Assembly: GCF_017876435.1 (NCBI RefSeq)
Contig: NZ_JAGIOA010000001.1
Span: 1 to 64,000, forward strand
Reading direction: 5' to 3'
DNA length: 64,000 nt
Source: Microbacterium phyllosphaerae
Lineage (GTDB): Bacteria; Actinomycetota; Actinomycetes; Actinomycetales; Microbacteriaceae
Under the pieces are notes generated by a model, which ran no database searches, was not told the origin of the DNA, and saw only the letters and a program-made list of their open reading frames with translations. Made by a program: the position numbers and the translations under genes. Position 1 is the stretch's first letter; the number at the start of each line of letters is the position of its first letter. Below, piece after piece: positions 47,831 to 56,287 of this stretch.

Positions 47831-48853
47831 TCAGCGTCGGGCGATCGTCGACCCGCGGATCACGAGGCGCACCGGCAGGTGGTGCGACCCCTCTCCGATG
47901 TCGATCCCGTCGATCGCGTCGAACACCCGAAGCGCCGCCTGACGACCCAGCTGCTGCAGGTTGGCGTCGATGCTGGTGAGCTCGGGTCGCGCGTTCGTCG
48001 CGAGCACTTCCCAGTTGTCGTAGCCGATCACCGCGAGGTCGTCGGGAACAGTGCGTCCGAGATCCCGCGCCGAGTCGAGCACGCCGCGAGCGATCTGGTC
48101 CGAGCCGCAGAACACGGCGTCGATGTCGGGATGCCGGTTCAGCAGCATCGCCGCGGCATCCCGCCCCCAGTGCTCGGTCCACTCCGAGAACATCGGCTCG
48201 CCGACGAGTTCGAGGCCGGCTTCGGCGAGCGCGGCCCTGGCCCCGGCGAGGCGGTCCTGCGCTGCGGCATAGGTCGGGTCACCCGAGATGTGCGCGATGC
48301 GCCGGCGTCCACAGGCGAGCAGATGCTCGATCGCGAGGCGTCCACCCGCGTAGTTGTCCGGCGTCAATGACAGGTCGCGCGGGTCGTCGGACGGCGCGTA
48401 CGCGTAGACGACGGGCACGGGGATCTCCTGCCCGAGCGAGGGGCGGGCATCCGTCTGGCGACCGACGACGATGATTCCGTCGACCCGGCGACTGAGCAGC
48501 TCGCGCAGGTGGTGCTGCTCGCGGATCGCGTCACCGCGCGCGTCGCAGAGGAAGACGTTGATGCGGCCCGCCCCGAAGGCGTCCTCGGCTCCCATCAGGA
48601 TCGGGATCATGAAACGGCCTTCGAGGTCGCTCGTGAGCAGGCCGACGGTTCCGGTGCGTCCGGCGAGGAGCCCTCGTGCCATGGCGTTGGGCGTGAAGGC
48701 CAGCTCCTCCGCGATCGCCCGCACCTTGGCCCTCGTCGCGGCAGAGACGTCTCCCCGGTCATTCAGCGCCTTCGACGCCGTCGAGATCGACACCCCGGCG
48801 CGCGCGGCGACGTCGCCGAGGGTCACCGCCCTTGTTCCCGTCGTGTCGCTCAT
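47831..48853 (-). CDS. LacI-family transcriptional regulator
   Basis: A 340-residue repressor: VTLGDVAARAGVSISTASKA is the helix-turn-helix, NAMARGLLAGRTGTVGLLTS the hinge and start of the core, and DDLAVIGYDNWEVLATNARP a typical C-terminal signature. It is divergent from the CUT1 sugar operon and likely controls it through the sites at 48875-48930. ATG follows AGGGAG. Confidence 0.9.
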   Translation of the reverse strand: MSDTTGTRAVTLGDVAARAGVSISTASKALNDRGDVSAATRAKVRAIAEELAFTPNAMARGLLAGRTGTVGLLTSDLEGRFMIPILMGAEDAFGAGRINVFLCDARGDAIREQHHLRELLSRRVDGIIVVGRQTDARPSLGQEIPVPVVYAYAPSDDPRDLSLTPDNYAGGRLAIEHLLACGRRRIAHISGDPTYAAAQDRLAGARAALAEAGLELVGEPMFSEWTEHWGRDAAAMLLNRHPDIDAVFCGSDQIARGVLDSARDLGRTVPDDLAVIGYDNWEVLATNARPELTSIDANLQQLGRQAALRVFDAIDGIDIGEGSHHLPVRLVIRGSTIARR

Positions 48854-48874
48854 CCCGCTCCCTGTTGCTGAAAG

Positions 48875-48930
48875 GTTATCGGAACGAGGGTTGACGCCCC
48901 CGCCGAAACCACGCTATACCTTTTCGAAAG
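48875..48930 (+). promoter_or_regulatory. promoter and operators of the CUT1-GH127 operon
   Basis: TTGACG (48891-48896), an 18-nt spacer and TATACC (48915-48920) form a good plus-strand promoter. GTTATCGGAAC (48875-48885) and CTTTTCGAAAG (about 48920-48930) are partly palindromic with CG centres. One sits upstream of the -35 and the other downstream of the -10, as expected for LacI-type repression by the divergent gene. Confidence 0.6.
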
Positions 48931-49044
48931 GGTTTTCGTAGATTTCGGAGAACCCGATCTCCACCTCATCTCCACACCCGGCGCTGCACTGTCGAAGCGC
49001 CACACCGCACCCGCTCGAGGACGAGCCCAGAGGAGCCCCCGCCC

Positions 49045-50343
49045 ATGAACACCACCCGTACACACGCCGCACGCCGGGCAGCAGCCGCCGTGATCGCGGC
49101 AGGCCTGCTCGTCGGCGGTCTCGCCGCCTGCGCGCCCGCCGCCGACGACAACGCATCCGACGAACCCATCCCCGCCGAGGGCACGGATGACGGCACCACG
49201 CTGACGCTGTGGACCCGCGCTCCGATCGAGCGCCAGGCCAAGCTGCTGGTCGACGCCTACAACGAGAGCCACGAGAACCAGGTCGAGCTCACGGTCGTCC
49301 CCAACGACGACTACGTCGCCAAGGTCGGCGCCGCCGCAGGGTCGGGCGGGCTGCCCGACCTGTTCGCCGCCGACATCGTCTACGTGCCCAACTGGGCGCA
49401 GCAGGGCCTGTTCCAGGACATGTCCGAGCAGATCGACGCGCTCGACTTCAAGGACGAGATCAACCCCGGTCACCTCTCGGCGGGCACCGTCGACGGCGCC
49501 GAGTACGTGCTGCCCTTCGCGCTCGACCTCTCGATGCTGTTCTGGAACAAGGAGCTCTTCGCCGAGGCCGGCCTCGACCCCGAGAAGGCACCCGCCACGC
49601 TCGAGGAGTTCGCCGAGGCGGCCATGGCCGTGCAGGCGCTGAACAAGCCCGACACGTACGGCACGGCGACCGGCCTCAACTGCGGCGGATGCCTGGTCTT
49701 CACCTGGTTCCCCTCGATCTGGGCGTCCGGCGACGAGGTCATGAGCGACGACGGCACCGAGTCCCTGCTCGACGGCGACTCCGCCCAGGCCGTGTACGAC
49801 ACGTGGGCCGAGCTGCAGGACGCCGGAGCCATCCTCCCCAGCTCGACCGACGAGGCCGGCCCCACCTGGACCGCCGCGTTCAGCGAGGGCAAGGTCGGCG
49901 TGATGCCGTTCCCGGCGACGCTGCTCCCCTCCCTCGAGTTCGACGCAGGAGTCGCCGGCATCCCCGGTGTCGACGGCGGCGCCTCGACCTTCGTCGGCGG
50001 CGACGGCATCGGCATCTCGAAGGACTCGAAGAAGTCCGCACAGGCGTGGAACTTCCTCAACTGGATGATGTCGGAGGACGCCCAGGTCGAGGTCCTCGCG
50101 AAGGACGGCAACGCCGTCTCGCGCGGCGACCTCGCCGACAACGAGTATGCGGCGGCCGACCCGCGTCTGGTCACGATCAACGAGGTCGCCGCCCAGGGCG
50201 ACACCCCGGTGGCGCTGAACTTCCAGCAGGCGTTCAACGCACCGGGGAGCCCGTGGCTCACGCTCGTCCGCAACGCGGTGCTGAACGGCGACGACTCGGT
50301 CCCCGCCGACAACGAGGAGATCACCGCGATCCTGTCGCAGTGA
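49045..50343 (+). CDS. CUT1 sugar-binding lipoprotein
   Basis: A 432-residue extracellular solute-binding protein type 1. The signal peptide ends LAAC (Cys29), followed by an acidic linker and TTLTLWTRAPIERQAKLLVD. YVLPFALDLSMLFWNKELFA and AWNFLNWMMSEDAQVEVLAK are typical of oligosaccharide-binding proteins. ATG follows AGAGGAG. A 10-bp hairpin comes straight after its stop. With the downstream GH127, the ligand is probably an arabinose-containing oligosaccharide. That is inferred. Confidence 0.9.
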   Translation: MNTTRTHAARRAAAAVIAAGLLVGGLAACAPAADDNASDEPIPAEGTDDGTTLTLWTRAPIERQAKLLVDAYNESHENQVELTVVPNDDYVAKVGAAAGSGGLPDLFAADIVYVPNWAQQGLFQDMSEQIDALDFKDEINPGHLSAGTVDGAEYVLPFALDLSMLFWNKELFAEAGLDPEKAPATLEEFAEAAMAVQALNKPDTYGTATGLNCGGCLVFTWFPSIWASGDEVMSDDGTESLLDGDSAQAVYDTWAELQDAGAILPSSTDEAGPTWTAAFSEGKVGVMPFPATLLPSLEFDAGVAGIPGVDGGASTFVGGDGIGISKDSKKSAQAWNFLNWMMSEDAQVEVLAKDGNAVSRGDLADNEYAAADPRLVTINEVAAQGDTPVALNFQQAFNAPGSPWLTLVRNAVLNGDDSVPADNEEITAILSQ

Positions 50344-50348
50344 TCTCG

Positions 50349-50381
50349 TGCGGGGGCGCCGCGCATCGCGTCGCCCCCGCA
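50349..50381 (+). terminator. intercistronic hairpin after the CUT1 binding-protein gene
   Basis: TGCGGGGGCG (50349-50358) pairs with CGCCCCCGCA (50372-50381), giving a 10-bp stem and 13-nt loop that starts 5 nt after the stop. It has no U tail. It may stabilise the upstream mRNA or partly stop transcription, keeping the binding protein above the permeases. Confidence 0.65.
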
Positions 50382-50422
50382 TCCTCCCGCACGCCCCGCA
50401 CTCCCGATCGGAAGAGAACGAG

Positions 50423-51328
50423 ATGACCCAGGCCGCACCCCCGCTGCCTCGCCGCAGACCGCGCACCGGCTTCGGAGGCCCCGTGCAGGGCTGGCTGTAT
50501 GCCGCCCCGACCGCGATCTTCGTCGCCCTGCTGTTCATCGTGCCGCTGGTGCTCGTCGTTCAGATGTCGGCCTCGGACTGGCCGCTGCTGAGCGGCAACC
50601 GGGGCATCAACTTCCCCGAGAACTACACGGATGCCGTCACGCACCGCCTCTTCTGGGACTCGATCCGCTTCACCCTGCTCTACACCGTCATCACGACCGT
50701 CATCCTGATCGGACTCGGACTCGGACTCGCCCTGCTCGTGCAGGAGTCGACCCGGTGGAAGGGGTTCCTGCGCACGGCGTTCCTGATCCCGAGCGCCCTG
50801 GGACTCGCATCCGCCTCGCTGCTCTTCTACGTGCTGTACTCCCCCATCGCCGGCCCGTTCGCGAACCTCATGAAGTCGTGGGGAATCACCTTCCTCGGCA
50901 CCCCGGAGGGGGCGCTGTGGTCGACGATCTTCCTGATCGTCTGGCGCTACGCGGGCTTCTACATGCTGCTGATGCTCGTGGGACTCCAGGGCATCCCCGA
51001 CGACGTCTACGAGGCCGCGCGCATCGACGGCGCGAACCGGTGGCAGACGTTCCGCGACATCACGGTGCCGCTGCTCAAGCCGACCTTCGCCCTCACGACC
51101 GTGATGTGCGTGACCGGGTCGCTGCTCGCGTTCGAGCAGTTCTACATCCTCACCAAGGGCGGCCCCGACAACAGCACCATGACCGTCGTGCAGCTGATCT
51201 ACAACGTCGCCTTCCAGGGGCAGAACAGCCTCGGGATCGCCGGCGCCCTCTCGGTGATCGTGCTGCTCGCGCTCATCGTCATCAACGTCTTCCAGCTGCG
51301 CGCGTTCCGCCGCACGGATGAGAACTGA
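50423..51328 (+). CDS. CUT1 sugar ABC transporter permease (MalF/UgpA type)
   Basis: A 301-residue permease with six membrane helices. GWLYAAPTAIFVALLFIVPL is the first helix. The EAA loop is the YEAARIDGANRWQTFRDITV segment that contacts the ATPase. FYILTKGGPDNSTMT is the typical MalF/UgpA motif. No ATPase gene is in this operon, so it must be served by a shared MsiK-type ATPase elsewhere. Confidence 0.93.
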   Translation: MTQAAPPLPRRRPRTGFGGPVQGWLYAAPTAIFVALLFIVPLVLVVQMSASDWPLLSGNRGINFPENYTDAVTHRLFWDSIRFTLLYTVITTVILIGLGLGLALLVQESTRWKGFLRTAFLIPSALGLASASLLFYVLYSPIAGPFANLMKSWGITFLGTPEGALWSTIFLIVWRYAGFYMLLMLVGLQGIPDDVYEAARIDGANRWQTFRDITVPLLKPTFALTTVMCVTGSLLAFEQFYILTKGGPDNSTMTVVQLIYNVAFQGQNSLGIAGALSVIVLLALIVINVFQLRAFRRTDEN

Positions 51329-51338
51329 GCTGAGAATC

Positions 51339-52229
51339 ATGTCCCAGACACTGACACGCACCATCGTCGCCCCGAATCATCAGCCCACCGCGCCCCGGTA
51401 CCGCTCGAAGGCCGCCCGCGTCGTCTTCGGCATCCCGTACTGGGTGTTCACGACCGCCCTCGCGGTGATCTTCCTCTACCCGCTCATCTGGACCGGAGTC
51501 TCGTCGGTCAGCCCGATGGCGGGCACCAGCCAGACCGACGGTTGGGGCTTCGGCAACTACGCCGCCCTCGGCGAGTACCAGGCGGGCATCTGGGTGTACC
51601 TCGGCAACTCGCTGTTCGTCTCGGTGCTCACCGTGGCGCTCACGCTGTTCATCTCGCTGCTGGGCGGCTACGCGTTCGCGCGCTTCTCGTTCCCCGGCAA
51701 GAACGCCCTGTTCCTGCTGACGCTCGCGATCCTGATGGTGCCGTACGCGACGCTGCTCATTCCGCTCTACGTGATCCTCAACGCGGTCGGCCTGCAGAAC
51801 TCGCTCGTCGGCGTCGCACTCGTGATCACCATGTTCCAGTTGCCGTTCTCGATGTTCATGATGCGCATCTCGTTCGAGTCGATCCCGCGCGAGATGGACG
51901 AGGCCGCGATGGTCGACGGATGCTCCAGCTGGGGCGCCCTGTGGCGGGTGCTGCTCCCTGCCGTCAAGCCGGGACTCGTCACTGTCGGCCTGTTCGCGTT
52001 CCTCACCGCGTGGAACGACTTCATGGCCCCGCTGATCCTCATCAACGACACCAACCGCATGACGCTGCCGCTCGCGGTCGCGAACCTCCGAGGGCAGGTG
52101 CAGGGCGTCGTCGACTACGGCGCCACCGAGGCGGGGGTCGTCGTGCTGGCGCTCCCCTGCATCCTGCTCTTCCTGATCCTGCAACGACACTACGTGCGCG
52201 GCTTCATGTCCGGCGCTTTCAAGGGATGA
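51339..52229 (+). CDS. CUT1 sugar ABC transporter permease (MalG/UgpE type)
   Basis: A 296-residue permease. VFTTALAVIFLYPLIWTGVS is the first helix, and the EAA loop reads MDEAAMVDGCSSWGALWRVL. FLTAWNDFMAPLILINDTNR is the MalG/UgpE signature. ATG 51339 lies 10 bp past the previous stop; an ATG at 51318 would overlap it. The stop is within the coding overlap of the GH127 gene. Confidence 0.92.
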   Translation: MSQTLTRTIVAPNHQPTAPRYRSKAARVVFGIPYWVFTTALAVIFLYPLIWTGVSSVSPMAGTSQTDGWGFGNYAALGEYQAGIWVYLGNSLFVSVLTVALTLFISLLGGYAFARFSFPGKNALFLLTLAILMVPYATLLIPLYVILNAVGLQNSLVGVALVITMFQLPFSMFMMRISFESIPREMDEAAMVDGCSSWGALWRVLLPAVKPGLVTVGLFAFLTAWNDFMAPLILINDTNRMTLPLAVANLRGQVQGVVDYGATEAGVVVLALPCILLFLILQRHYVRGFMSGAFKG

Positions 52230-52231
52230 CC

Positions 52232-54097
52232 ATGTTCGACACCACCACACCGGCCGCTCCGGTGGTTCCCACGCGCGGACGCCTGCGCCCCCTCGGCCTC
52301 GACGAGGTGCGCATCACGGGAGGCTTCTGGGGCGATCGCCAAGCCGTCAACGGCACGGCCACGCTCACGCACATCGAGTCGCGTCTGGAGTCGGAGGGCT
52401 GGCTGCCGAACTTCGACCTCGCCGCCGCCGGCACGCTTCCCGCCGGGCGCCGGGGGCGCGAGTTCGCCGACTCCGAGATCTACAAGTACCTCGAGGCTCT
52501 CGCGTGGGAGATCGGACGCACGGATGCCGCGGCCGACGATGACCTCGAGCGGCGGTTCCGCCGCGTGGTCGACCGGGTCGCCGCCGCGCAGGAATCCGAC
52601 GGATACCTCAACACGATGTTCGGGCGCGAGGGTCAGGGCGAGCGCTGGTCGGCCCTGCAGTGGGGGCACGAGCTCTACTGCCTCGGACACCTGTTCCAGG
52701 CGGCCGTCGCCCGGGTGCGCACGAGACCGGACGCCGGCGACGGGCTGATCGACATCGCCCGCCGCGCCGCCGACCTCGTCTGCCGTGAGTTCGGCGCCGA
52801 CGGGCGCGACGCGATCTGCGGGCACGCCGAGGTCGAGGTCGGTCTCGCGGAGCTCGGCAGGGCCCTCGGCGAGCAGCGCTATGTCGACCAGGCCGCCCTC
52901 TTCGTCGAACGCCACGGCCGAGGGTCTCTGGGCGAGATCGAATGGGGTCGCAGCTACTTCCAGGACGACGTGTCGGTGCGAGACGCCGAGGCGCTGCGCG
53001 GGCACTCCGTGCGGGCCAACTACCTGTCCTCCGCCGCGGTCGACGTCGCTGCGGAGCTGTCGGACGAGTCGCTGCTCGCCGCGCTCCGGTCGCAGTGGGA
53101 CCGCACGGTCGAACGTCGCACCTACGTCACGGGCGGCCAGGGGTCGCACCATCAGGACGAGGCGTTCGGCGACGACTGGGAGCTGCCGCCGGATCGCGCC
53201 TACTCCGAGACCTGCGCAGGCATCGGCTCGATCATGTTCTCGTGGAGGCTGCTGCTCGCGACCGGCGAGGCGCAGTACGCCGACCTGATCGAGCGCACCC
53301 TGTTCAACGTCGTCGCGACCTCGCCCGGCGACGATGGCCGCTCTTTCTTCTACGCCAACACGCTGCACCAGCGCACACCCGGCATCCCCGCGGATCCGGA
53401 TGCCACGTCGCCGCGCGCCTCGTCGTCGCTGCGGGCCCCGTGGTTCGAGGTGTCGTGCTGCCCGCCGAATGTGGCCCGCACCTTCGCGAGTCTCGCGGCC
53501 TATCTGGCCACGGCGGATGACGACGGCGTGCAGGTGCACCAGTACGCGCCGTCGGCCGTCCGCACGACGCTCCCCGACGGCCGGGTCGTGGCGTTCGACG
53601 TCGAGACGGGGTATCCGGCCGATGGCGGCATCCGCATCACCCTCCGCGCGGATGCCGAGTTCACTCTGACGCTGCGCGTGCCGGCATGGGCCGAGGGAGC
53701 GACAGTGCGCGTGCACAGCGGTGGCGAGGTCGAGTCGTCGGAGGCGGCCCCGGTCGGCTCCGTGTCGGTGACGCGCGCGTTCCGCGCCGGCGACATCGTC
53801 GACCTGCACCTGCCGATCGTCGCGCGCGCCACCGCACCGCATCCGATGGTGGATGCCGTGCGCGGCAGTGTGGTGATCGAGCGCGGGCCGGAGGTCCTGG
53901 CCCTCGAGTCGATCGATCTCGGAGCCGACGTCGGCGACGCGGTCGTGGTCGGCGATCCCGTCGAACGCGACGGTCACGTCGTGCTGCCGGTGCGGCATCG
54001 CTCGACCGGCGACACGGTCGATACGCCGCTCATCGCCTATCACGACTGGGCCAGGCGCGGCCCGTCGACCATGCGGGTCTGGATCCCGACGACCTGA
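52232..54097 (+). CDS. GH127 beta-L-arabinofuranosidase
   Basis: A 621-residue glycoside hydrolase of family 127. The TGGFWGDR start of the domain, QWGHELYCLGHLFQAAVA and HHQDEAFGDDWELPPDRAYS are typical. Glu326 and Cys328 in YSETCAG, with Cys409-Cys410 in EVSCCPPN, match the zinc site and the nucleophilic Cys of the HypBA1 type. It removes terminal beta-L-arabinofuranosyl units. No signal peptide is seen, so it acts after import. ATG 52232 is preferred over 52226, which has no spacing for AAGGG. A bidirectional terminator follows. Confidence 0.9.
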   Translation: MFDTTTPAAPVVPTRGRLRPLGLDEVRITGGFWGDRQAVNGTATLTHIESRLESEGWLPNFDLAAAGTLPAGRRGREFADSEIYKYLEALAWEIGRTDAAADDDLERRFRRVVDRVAAAQESDGYLNTMFGREGQGERWSALQWGHELYCLGHLFQAAVARVRTRPDAGDGLIDIARRAADLVCREFGADGRDAICGHAEVEVGLAELGRALGEQRYVDQAALFVERHGRGSLGEIEWGRSYFQDDVSVRDAEALRGHSVRANYLSSAAVDVAAELSDESLLAALRSQWDRTVERRTYVTGGQGSHHQDEAFGDDWELPPDRAYSETCAGIGSIMFSWRLLLATGEAQYADLIERTLFNVVATSPGDDGRSFFYANTLHQRTPGIPADPDATSPRASSSLRAPWFEVSCCPPNVARTFASLAAYLATADDDGVQVHQYAPSAVRTTLPDGRVVAFDVETGYPADGGIRITLRADAEFTLTLRVPAWAEGATVRVHSGGEVESSEAAPVGSVSVTRAFRAGDIVDLHLPIVARATAPHPMVDAVRGSVVIERGPEVLALESIDLGADVGDAVVVGDPVERDGHVVLPVRHRSTGDTVDTPLIAYHDWARRGPSTMRVWIPTT

Positions 54098-54123
54098 ACC
54101 GGCACCCCCGCACGCGGAACAGG

Positions 54124-54159
54124 CGAACGGCCCCCTCTCGATCGAGAGGGGGCCGTTCG
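54124..54159. terminator. bidirectional terminator between convergent operons
   Basis: A perfect 17-bp stem (54124-54140 with 54143-54159) around AT. It lies between the GH127 gene and the ytf-type permease gene, which converge here, and can end both transcripts. Confidence 0.88.
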
Positions 54160-54179
54160 TCGCTGCCGTTCGACCGGAG

Positions 54180-55223
54180 CTACTCGCGTCTTCGGGTCAC
54201 GGCTCGCTGCAGCAGCACGAACACGAGCAGGATGCCGCCGGTGATGATGGTCGTCATCTCGGGCGGAATGCCCCCGTCGCGGGTGATCAGCACGTTCATC
54301 AGACCGAGCACCAGCGCACCGACGACCGACCCGAGCACGTAGCCGTAGGCGCCGGTGAGCACAGTGCCTCCGATCACCGCGGCGGCGATCGCGTCGAGCT
54401 CCCAGCCGATGCCGGTGATGTTCTGAGCGGTGCCGAGTCGCGCGGTGTACAGCACCGCGGCGAGACCGGCGAGAGCGCCGCTGATCACATACACGAGCAC
54501 CTTCGTGCGGTGCACCGGCAGCCCCATCAGCAGCGCCGAGCTCTCGGAGCCGCCGATGGCGTAGACGGTGCGCCCGGTGCGGGTGCGGTGCAGCACGAAG
54601 AACGCGGCAGCCACGACGATGACCGCGACGAGCACCGCGGGAGTGATCACCAGGTCGTTCACCTTGGGGCCGTCGATGATCTTCAGCTGCGTGCCGATCC
54701 AGCGGATGGGTGAATCCTCGCCGAGCCGCTCGGGCTTGGTGCTGAGCAGCGAGGCGAGGCCCCGCCCGAGGAACATCATCGCCAGCGTCGCGATGAACGG
54801 CTGCACGTTGAAATACCGGATCAGCACGCCGGACATGATGCCGAAGAGCACGCCGATGCCGATCATCGCGACAATCACGGCGACGGCGTTCCACCCGGCG
54901 TTCGAGAGCATGACGCCCGCGACCGACGACACCGCGATGATCGAGCCCACCGAGAGGTCGATGCCCCCGGTGAGGATCACGAAGGTCAGCGCGACGGCGA
55001 GCACGATGAGGTGCGCGTTGTTGATGAGCAGGTTCGACAGCGTGTTGAACTGCAGGATGCGGCCGTAGGCCACCTCGCCGAAGATCACCATGCCGACGAA
55101 GATGACCACCGAGGCGATGGTCGGCAGCACCGACGGATTCGCCCTGATCATGCGGCGCACGCGGTCGGCGATCGTCTCGGCCGGGCGCACGGTGGGGCTG
55201 GGGCTGACGGTCAGGGCGCTCAT
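54180..55223 (-). CDS. yjfF: galactofuranose/arabinose-type ABC permease, YjfF-like
   Basis: A 347-residue permease with about ten helices. VVIFVGMVIFGEVAYGRILQ, LTGGIDLSVGSIIAVSSVAG and RTVYAIGGSESSALLMGLPV (coupling loop) are typical. The order binding protein, ATPase, YtfT-like and YjfF-like matches the galactofuranose transporter of Escherichia coli. ATG 55223 overlaps the upstream permease stop by 4 bp. Confidence 0.88.
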   Translation of the reverse strand: MSALTVSPSPTVRPAETIADRVRRMIRANPSVLPTIASVVIFVGMVIFGEVAYGRILQFNTLSNLLINNAHLIVLAVALTFVILTGGIDLSVGSIIAVSSVAGVMLSNAGWNAVAVIVAMIGIGVLFGIMSGVLIRYFNVQPFIATLAMMFLGRGLASLLSTKPERLGEDSPIRWIGTQLKIIDGPKVNDLVITPAVLVAVIVVAAAFFVLHRTRTGRTVYAIGGSESSALLMGLPVHRTKVLVYVISGALAGLAAVLYTARLGTAQNITGIGWELDAIAAAVIGGTVLTGAYGYVLGSVVGALVLGLMNVLITRDGGIPPEMTTIITGGILLVFVLLQRAVTRRRE

Positions 55224-56287
55224 GCCGACACCTCTTCCTTCTGCAGCAGCTGTTCGACCGGTCGGGCTGTGCGGCGCCGGCGGAACCAGCTGCGCACCCG
55301 CTGCGACTGCAGCAGGCAGAGCACGACGATCACGATGGCCTTGAAGGCAGGGGTCGCCGACGACGAGACGCCGAGATACAGCACGGTCTTGTCGAGCGTG
55401 GCGATCAGCAGCGCTCCGACGAACGCCCCGCTGAGCGAGAACTTTCCGCCCGCCAGCGAGGCACCGCCGATGACGACCGCGAGGATCGCATCGAGCTCGA
55501 GCTGATACCCGGTGCGCGAGATGTCGACGGTCATGACGCTGCCGACCGACATGATGCCCGCGATGCCCGCAAGGATGCCGCTCATGATGTACGCCGTGAG
55601 CAGCAGGCCCTTCGGCTTGATGCCCGCCATGCGGCTGGCGCGCGGGTTGATGCCGATCGCCTCGATCATGAGCCCCAGCGCACTGCGTCTCACGACCCAG
55701 CCGACGGCGAGCACGATGAGCACGGCGAGGATGAACACCACGGGGATGCCGATCACGAAGCCGTTCGCGATCCAGCGGAAGGCGTCGTTCGAGGCCGTGG
55801 TGTTCTGTCCGCCCGTGATCACCTTGGCGATGCCGCGGCCGGCGAGCATGAGCACGAGGGTGGCGATGAACGGCTGCAGCCCGACGTAGGCGACGAGCAG
55901 TCCGTTCACCGCCCCGAGGATGCCGGTGATCACCAGCGCGAGTCCGACCGCGGCGAGCGCCGCGCCGAAGGAGTCGCCGGCGGCGCTGAGGAACTCCATC
56001 GAGACGGCCCCGGCGACCGCCATCAGCGAGCCGACCGAGAGGTCGATGCCGCCGGTCGCGATGACCAGCGACATCCCGATCGCGATCATCATCACGGGCG
56101 CCGCTTGGCGCAGGATGTCGATGAGGTTGCCGACGAGGTTGCCGTTGTTCGGGTTGATCGAGAGCGCGAGGTACGTCGGATCCTTGATGACGTTCAGGGC
56201 GAGCAGCGCGAGGATCGCGACGATGCCCCAGAAGAACGGCTTGTGGATCAGATCCCGCCAGATGGTGGTGCCGGCTGCGGCGGTCAT
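55220..56287 (-). CDS. ytfT: galactofuranose/arabinose-type ABC permease, YtfT-like
   Basis: A 355-residue permease. VMMIAIGMSLVIATGGIDLS, LQPFIATLVLMLAGRGIAKV and GLMIEAIGINPRASRMAGIK (coupling loop) are the key segments. ATG overlaps the ATPase stop by 4 bp and its stop overlaps the YjfF-like start by 4 bp. It forms a heterodimer with the YjfF-like protein. The substrate is either galactofuranose or an arabinose form. Confidence 0.88.
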   Translation of the reverse strand: MTAAAGTTIWRDLIHKPFFWGIVAILALLALNVIKDPTYLALSINPNNGNLVGNLIDILRQAAPVMMIAIGMSLVIATGGIDLSVGSLMAVAGAVSMEFLSAAGDSFGAALAAVGLALVITGILGAVNGLLVAYVGLQPFIATLVLMLAGRGIAKVITGGQNTTASNDAFRWIANGFVIGIPVVFILAVLIVLAVGWVVRRSALGLMIEAIGINPRASRMAGIKPKGLLLTAYIMSGILAGIAGIMSVGSVMTVDISRTGYQLELDAILAVVIGGASLAGGKFSLSGAFVGALLIATLDKTVLYLGVSSSATPAFKAIVIVVLCLLQSQRVRSWFRRRRTARPVEQLLQKEEVSA